Positions 7,261 through 10,611 of a DNA stretch of 10,611 nt are shown here, piece by piece (positions within the stretch are counted from its first letter, which is position 1; the number at the start of each line of letters is the position of its first letter). The notes under the pieces are model-generated. The model was not told the origin of the DNA, did no database searches, and saw only the letters and a list, made by a program, of their open reading frames with translations. This stretch comes from an uncultured Gemmatimonadota bacterium (GTDB lineage Bacteria > Gemmatimonadota > Gemmatimonadetes > Gemmatimonadales > Gemmatimonadaceae), in NCBI GenBank assembly GCA_903906325.1, contig CAIVJV010000365.1, forward strand, positions 1-10,611, written 5' to 3'. A program made the position numbers and the translations under genes.

Positions 7261-7941
7261 ATGACCACACCACGTGGCTTCACCCGCCGGGCTGCCGCCT
7301 TCGCCCTCCTCGTCGTCGCGCCGTTCCCCCTCATCGCACAACAGGAGACGCCCGCCTCGCTCCTCACCGTGCGGGAGATCGACGACCTCGCGCGACCCAT
7401 CGCCCACCTCTCGGACGAGACGCTCGCGTCGCTGCTCCGCCTCCTCGCGGACCGACCGGCGTGGGCGATCGCCCTCGGTCGGGCCCACCGGCTCCAGCCC
7501 GGCGATCTCCGCGCCGCGATCGAGAACCAGCGCCGGACCAACGTCGTCTCGGTCCCCGTGTTGGCCCCGCTGCCGACCCCGGCGCCCCCGCCCGTGGCGC
7601 CCACCCCACCGACGGTCGTCGCGCCCGCTCCGGTGATCGTGCAGCAGCCTCCGATCGTCGTGCAGTCCCCGACCATCGTCGTCCCGAATCCGGTCTTCGC
7701 GCCCCCGCCCGTCATCGTGCACGCCCCGCCGATCGTACCGCTGCGTCCGTGGGGCCTCTGGCCCTGGACGCGGACCATCGTCCATCGCCCCGTCTACATC
7801 ACGAACCGGACTGAGCGAGGGCGGGATCGCGAGGAGCGGGACCGAGCGGACCGCGGTCGCGCGCGCCCCGAGGACCGCGATCGTGGACGCCAGGAGGTCG
7901 CTCGGACCGCCAAGCCACGGGACGCGACCCCTCGACCTTGA
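7261..7941 (+). CDS. Exported proline-rich protein with Arg/Asp-rich tail, unknown function
   Basis: I do not recognise this 226-residue protein. Four parts are visible: a signal peptide at about 1-27 (RRAAAFALLVVAPFPLIAQQ); a probably helical domain at about 30-93 (LTVREIDDLARPIAHLSDETLASLLRLL region); a Pro/Val/Ala-rich stretch at about 98-162 with degenerate 6-7 residue repeats such as PIVVQSP and TIVVPNP; then PWGLWPW at 163-169 and a highly charged Arg/Asp/Glu tail from about 183. The layout suggests an envelope protein that spans or lines the periplasm, with the tail available for binding polyanions or surfaces; that is inference. It lies in the same rightward run as ilvE and the sugar dehydrogenase (gaps 56 and 50 bases). 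Support for being real is the signal peptide and the fit into the run. Low-complexity coding also opens long frames on the other strand, which I judged spurious. Confidence 0.68.
   Translation: MTTPRGFTRRAAAFALLVVAPFPLIAQQETPASLLTVREIDDLARPIAHLSDETLASLLRLLADRPAWAIALGRAHRLQPGDLRAAIENQRRTNVVSVPVLAPLPTPAPPPVAPTPPTVVAPAPVIVQQPPIVVQSPTIVVPNPVFAPPPVIVHAPPIVPLRPWGLWPWTRTIVHRPVYITNRTERGRDREERDRADRGRARPEDRDRGRQEVARTAKPRDATPRP
7630..7740 (+). repeat. Degenerate 18-21-base coding repeat (Pro/Ile/Val units)
   Basis: Within the exported proline-rich protein, consecutive units read PVIVQQP, PIVVQSP, TIVVPNP, VFAPPP, VIVHAP and PIVPLRP (residues 124-162 region). The DNA shows a matching imperfect repetition of ATCGTCGTG/ATCGTG followed by CC-rich triplets. 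Units differ in length by one residue, so this looks like an old, diverged tandem expansion rather than a recent slippage array. Confidence 0.6.
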
Positions 7942-7991
7942 CCCGACCCCGGCGCGATGCGCGCGCGCCAGCGGCATGTACCTTTCCTCAC

Positions 7992-9185
7992 ATGTTCGCC
8001 CTCTCGCTGGCGCCTCGCGCCCTCCGCCTCGGCCTCCTGGCCCTCCTCGCCCCCTGCGCCCTCGCCTCCGCGCAGGAGACCCTCCGCACCCAGCACCACG
8101 ACGTGCGCCTCACCCTCGTCGCCGATGGGCTGACGAGCCCGTGGAGCGTCGCCTTCCTCCCCGGCGGCGACCTGCTGGTCACCCAGCGGACCGGCCAACT
8201 CCGCGTGATCCGGCGCGGGAAGCTCCTCCCCGACACGGTGCCGGGGCTCCCCCCGATCCGCGTCGGGGGACAGGGCGGCCTCCTCGACGTCGTCGCCCAT
8301 CCCAAGTTCGCGGAGAACCGGTTCATCTACCTCAGCTACTCCAAGCCGAGCGCGGATGGCACCCAAGGCACGACCGCGGTGATCCGCGCGCGGCTCGAGA
8401 ACGATCGTCTCACGCAGGTCACCGAGATCTTCGAGGCGCAGAAGTGGTCGCGCGGGATGGGGCATTACGGCTCTCGCCTCGCCTTCGATCGCGACGGCTA
8501 CCTCTTCATCTCCCTCGGCGATCGCCAGGTGATGCCGGCCGGGCCGATCGACTCGCTGCTCAAGCATCCGGCACAGAACCTCGGCACGCACCATGGGAAG
8601 ATCATCCGACTCCATGACGATGGCCGCGTCCCGACGGACAACCCGTTCGTGAACACCCCGGGCGCACTGCCGCAGATCTGGAGCTATGGGCATCGCAACG
8701 TGCAGGGGCTCGCGGTGCACCCCGTGACCAATCAGCTGTGGGCGGACGAACATGGCCCGCAGGGGGGCGATGAGCTCAACCTCGTCCAGGCCGGGAAGAA
8801 CTATGGCTGGCCCGTGATCGGGTTCGGCGTGAACTACCGCACCGGGAGTGCGATCCACATCGGGACCACCCGCGCCGGGATGGAGTCCCCGATCAACGTC
8901 TGGGTGCCCTCGATCGGGATCTCCGGACTCGCCATCTACACCGGGGATAAGTTCCCCCAGTGGCAGGGGCACCTCTTCGTCGGCGGACTCGTCGGGGAGC
9001 GCGTCACCCGCGTGGCGCTGGATGGTGCCGGCACCGCGGTGAAGGAGGTCGAGCACCTCGTGCAGGGCCGCGGACGCATCCGCGATGTGCGGCAGGGGCC
9101 CGATGGGTTCCTCTACCTGGTGTTCGAGACGCGACAGGGCGGAAGCCCGGCGCTGATGCGTCTGGAGCCCGCGCCGCGTCGCTGA
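7992..9185 (+). CDS. PQQ-dependent sugar dehydrogenase (soluble GDH/aldose sugar dehydrogenase family)
   Basis: Six-bladed beta-propeller quinoprotein (GSDH, PF07995) that oxidises aldose sugars to lactones in the periplasm with PQQ as cofactor. It has 397 residues with a signal peptide (RALRLGLLALLAPCALASA, to about residue 26). Family marks are LTSPWSVAFLPGG near the mature start, GQGGLLDVVAHP, HYGSRLAF with His158 as likely catalytic base, LFISLGDR, YGHRNVQGL with Arg235 in the PQQ-contact motif, DEHGPQGGDELN around 252-263 and NYGW to 273. The size and motifs fit the aldose sugar dehydrogenase (E. coli YliI-like) branch better than the longer Acinetobacter glucose dehydrogenase; substrate is uncertain. 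The ATG at 7992 is chosen because an upstream TTG at 7938 would add 18 residues before the signal peptide. It is last in the rightward run and followed by a strong palindrome. No PQQ biosynthesis gene is in the window. Confidence 0.93.
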   Translation: MFALSLAPRALRLGLLALLAPCALASAQETLRTQHHDVRLTLVADGLTSPWSVAFLPGGDLLVTQRTGQLRVIRRGKLLPDTVPGLPPIRVGGQGGLLDVVAHPKFAENRFIYLSYSKPSADGTQGTTAVIRARLENDRLTQVTEIFEAQKWSRGMGHYGSRLAFDRDGYLFISLGDRQVMPAGPIDSLLKHPAQNLGTHHGKIIRLHDDGRVPTDNPFVNTPGALPQIWSYGHRNVQGLAVHPVTNQLWADEHGPQGGDELNLVQAGKNYGWPVIGFGVNYRTGSAIHIGTTRAGMESPINVWVPSIGISGLAIYTGDKFPQWQGHLFVGGLVGERVTRVALDGAGTAVKEVEHLVQGRGRIRDVRQGPDGFLYLVFETRQGGSPALMRLEPAPRR

Positions 9186-9208
9186 GCCCCGACGCGTAGC
9201 GGAAGCGA

Positions 9209-9240
9209 GTGCGGCGCGTCACGATCGTGGCGCGCCGCGC
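9209..9240. terminator. Near-perfect palindrome between convergent genes, likely bidirectional terminator hairpin
   Basis: GCGGCGCG (9211-9218) pairs with CGCGCCGC (9231-9238), and the centre CACGATCGTG (9220-9229) is itself a perfect palindrome. The only internal mispair, T9219 with G9230, would be a G-U wobble in the plus-strand RNA. The stem extends outward by a second wobble and one more pair. It lies 23 bases after the sugar dehydrogenase stop and 5 bases from the DUF4399 stop, so it would end both transcripts. There is no U-tract on either side, so it could be a Rho-associated or RNA-stabilising hairpin rather than a classical intrinsic terminator. Confidence 0.6.
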
Positions 9241-9245
9241 GTGCG

Positions 9246-9671
9246 TTACGGCGCGCGGACCGTGATCGTGATCGGCGCGCTGATCAGCTCGCGGCTGATC
9301 ACCTTGTGCTCCGCATCGCCGAGCACCACACGTAACGTGTGCTTCCCCGGCGAGAGGGTGAGCGTGGTCTCGATCTGCCCCGCCCCGTAGTGCCGGTGGA
9401 AGGCGTCGGCCGGGATCACCTCACCGATCGCCGGCGCCTCACGATCGATCAGGATGTGAAAGTGGCCGGTCCCCGGCAGCTTCACCCCAGCCGGGGCGAT
9501 GCCGTAGTTCCGGAGTCCGAAGACCACATCGAAGGTCGCGTTGACCGTCGCCCCCGCCTGCGGCGCGCGCAGGAAGATCTCGGGCGTGGGGGCGGCTGCG
9601 GTCTGCGCCGCGAGGGGTGCGCTCACCAGGAGCGCGCACAGGAGCAAGGCACGACGAAGGGTCATGGTCAT
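9246..9671 (-). CDS. Exported DUF4399 domain protein
   Basis: 141-residue secreted protein of the DUF4399 family, biochemical role unknown. Residues 1 to about 22 are a signal peptide (RRALLLCALLVSAPLAAQ). The rest is a single Ig-like beta domain with the family pattern: FLRAPQAGATV, FDVVFGLRNYGIAPAGV, TGHFHILID (His70, His72, Asp76), FHRHYGAGQIE (His92, His94, Gln99), PGKHTLRVVLGD (His111, Asp119) and a final ITITV strand. The clustered histidines suggest a metal or small-ligand site; this is inference. The ATG at 9671 starts the signal peptide; a second in-frame ATG at 9665 is possible, while the longer frame to 9809 would overlap the upstream gene. It lies 76 bases downstream of the M20 gene on the same strand, so an operon is plausible. 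Confidence 0.88.
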   Translation of the reverse strand: MTMTLRRALLLCALLVSAPLAAQTAAAPTPEIFLRAPQAGATVNATFDVVFGLRNYGIAPAGVKLPGTGHFHILIDREAPAIGEVIPADAFHRHYGAGQIETTLTLSPGKHTLRVVLGDAEHKVISRELISAPITITVRAP

Positions 9672-9747
9672 CTGATATGAATCCCGCGCAGAGGAGGAAA
9701 GGTTCCGCCGCGTCTCGGACCACGCGGCGTCGGCCGAAGGTCGATCG

Positions 9748-10611
9748 TCACTCGGGGAGGGAGTCGATCCCACGGAGCAACCGCGTGAAGAAGGTGACCG
9801 CCACGCCATAGTCCTCCACCCGGATCCGTTCGTTCACCCCGTGGATCCGCGCTTGGTCCCCATCCCCGAGGGGGACCGGCAGGAATCGGAACGCGTTGTC
9901 GGTGTGCGCCCCCCAATACTTGGCGTCCGTCCCACCCATCACGAGGTAGGGGAGCACCGGGAGCCGCTCCGCCGGCGCGAGGGAACGGATCGTGGACGCC
10001 ACCAAGGCATACGCGGGAGACGAGACCGACGAGACCGGCGACGGGTTCACGCGCACGCTGTCCATGTAGTCGATGGCGACGAGGGTGTCGTTCACGATCT
10101 CCCGGACGCGCGCCAGGACGGTCTCATGCGTCTCACCGGGGCGGATGCGGAAGTTGACGATCGCCTCCGCGACGGGCGGGAGCACATTGTCCTTCACCCC
10201 TGCCTCGAGCATCGTCGGCGCGGTGGTCGTGCGGAGGAGCGCCGCGCCGAGCGGGCTTCCCCGCATGGCGCGCTCCACGAGCGGGGCGGTCAGCCAGAGG
10301 TTGGCGAGCGCGACCTTTTGCCCGAAGGAGGCGTAGGGCGCCATCGCCTCGAGCATCCCACGCGTCGGCCCCTCGATCGACGACGGGAAGGGATTCGCCT
10401 CCAAGGCCATCACCGCCCGACTCAGGGCTCCCACCGCCGTCCGCGATGGCGGCATCGAGGAGTGCCCGCCGTTCGCTGCCGCGGTCAGACGGAAGGAGAC
10501 GTAGCCCTTCTCCGCGACGCCAACGATCGCCGCGCGGCCCTGCACCCCGGGGATCACCCCACTCGCGAGGAACCCGCCCTCATCCACGACCAGCGCGGGC
10601 TTCACCCCGCG
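9748..10611 (-). CDS. M20 family carboxypeptidase-like metallopeptidase, CPS1/PM20D1 type (N-terminus cut by window edge)
   Basis: C-terminal 287 residues of a zinc peptidase or amidase of the M20 family. The visible part opens in VVDEGG, whose Glu (codon 10579-10581) is a zinc ligand. The dimerisation domain follows with NGGHSSMPP, then GVKDNVLPP, FRIRPGET, the GGTDAKYWG motif and IHGVNERI, whose His (codon 9841-9843) is the last zinc ligand. DEGG, KDNVLP, GGTDAKYW and IHGVNE together mark the yeast CPS1/mammalian PM20D1 branch, which cleaves or forms N-acyl amino acids or trims peptides. The first three metal-site motifs (HxD, bridging Asp, Glu-Glu) lie beyond the edge, so activity and any signal peptide cannot be judged. 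It is distinct from the M20 protein at 4824-6233 (DEGG against NEGG, IHGVNE against AHGMNE), so this is not a recent duplication. It precedes the DUF4399 gene by 76 bases. Confidence 0.93.
   Translation of the reverse strand, partial: RGVKPALVVDEGGFLASGVIPGVQGRAAIVGVAEKGYVSFRLTAAANGGHSSMPPSRTAVGALSRAVMALEANPFPSSIEGPTRGMLEAMAPYASFGQKVALANLWLTAPLVERAMRGSPLGAALLRTTTAPTMLEAGVKDNVLPPVAEAIVNFRIRPGETHETVLARVREIVNDTLVAIDYMDSVRVNPSPVSSVSSPAYALVASTIRSLAPAERLPVLPYLVMGGTDAKYWGAHTDNAFRFLPVPLGDGDQARIHGVNERIRVEDYGVAVTFFTRLLRGIDSLPE

Noticed and set aside
7027..7977. Minus-strand frames over the proline-rich gene, including one with Gly/Thr repeats (7188-7778)
   Set aside because: The Gly/Thr repeats are just the complement of the Pro/Val-coding repeats. 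The sense frame has a signal peptide and fits the gene run; the antisense frames overlap the ilvE end.
7938..7991. TTG start overlapping the proline-rich gene stop, as the dehydrogenase start
   Set aside because: Although it would give an overlap with the upstream stop, it puts 18 extra residues ahead of the signal peptide; the ATG at 7992 is preferred.
7794..9056. Minus-strand open frame of 420 codons opposite the PQQ dehydrogenase
   Set aside because: The sense strand encodes an unmistakable sugar dehydrogenase; the antisense translation lacks any recognisable domain.
9277..9299. GCTGATCAGC palindrome and nearby GGCTGATCA inside the DUF4399 gene
   Set aside because: It falls in codons for a conserved-looking C-terminal strand (RELISAPIT), and a short GATC-centred palindrome is expected by chance in this composition.
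1..10611. CRISPR array, tRNA/rRNA genes, insertion sequences, phage or integrase genes, riboswitches
   Set aside because: No direct-repeat/spacer pattern, tRNA-like fold, transposase frame or terminal inverted repeats was seen, and every stretch over 300 bases is accounted for by a protein gene.

Overview
This is a dense, GC-rich bacterial chromosomal window with strong G/C preference at third codon positions, short intergenic gaps and no mobile element, RNA gene or CRISPR array that I can see. Most products carry N-terminal signal peptides, and the gene mix (DPP-IV-type S9 peptidase, DUF885 protein, M20 peptidases, soluble PQQ sugar dehydrogenase) fits a free-living Gram-negative heterotroph. 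Gemmatimonadota is my best guess from style and content; no marker gene confirms it. No gene-free stretch exceeds 300 bases.

Layout. A large S9 peptidase runs leftward off the left edge (1-2034, minus, C-terminus cut). Divergent from it, across about 105 bases, is a pair read rightward: a small exported monohaem cytochrome c (2140-2565) whose stop overlaps the start of a DUF885 putative metallopeptidase (2562-4331). Converging on that pair, with a 7-base gap, is a CsoR-family metal-sensing repressor (4339-4704, minus). From the other side of the CsoR promoter region, four genes run rightward with gaps of 44-56 bases: a secreted M20 metallopeptidase (4824-6233), the branched-chain aminotransferase IlvE (6278-7204), an unrecognised exported proline-rich protein (7261-7941) and a PQQ-type sugar dehydrogenase (7992-9185). 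A near-perfect palindrome then separates this run from two minus-strand genes: a DUF4399 protein (9246-9671) and a second, CPS1/PM20D1-like M20 peptidase cut by the right edge (9748-10611).

How it may fit together. Four of the nine genes encode exported peptidases or peptidase-like proteins with complementary activities: X-Pro dipeptide release, putative metallopeptidase action and two M20 exo- or dipeptidase types. An aminotransferase for branched-chain amino acids sits among them. The simplest reading is a locus for using external or periplasmic peptides, but the genes lie on both strands in several transcription units, so a single pathway is inference only. The CsoR repressor has no metal efflux or chaperone gene beside it here. 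Its promoter region holds a C-tract inverted repeat that could be its operator.

I did not find a clearly new system. The points most worth a second look are the orphan CsoR with an added Cys-x-Cys N-terminus and its candidate operator, the cytochrome c/DUF885 translational overlap, and the unrecognised Pro/Val-repeat and Arg/Asp-rich exported protein.
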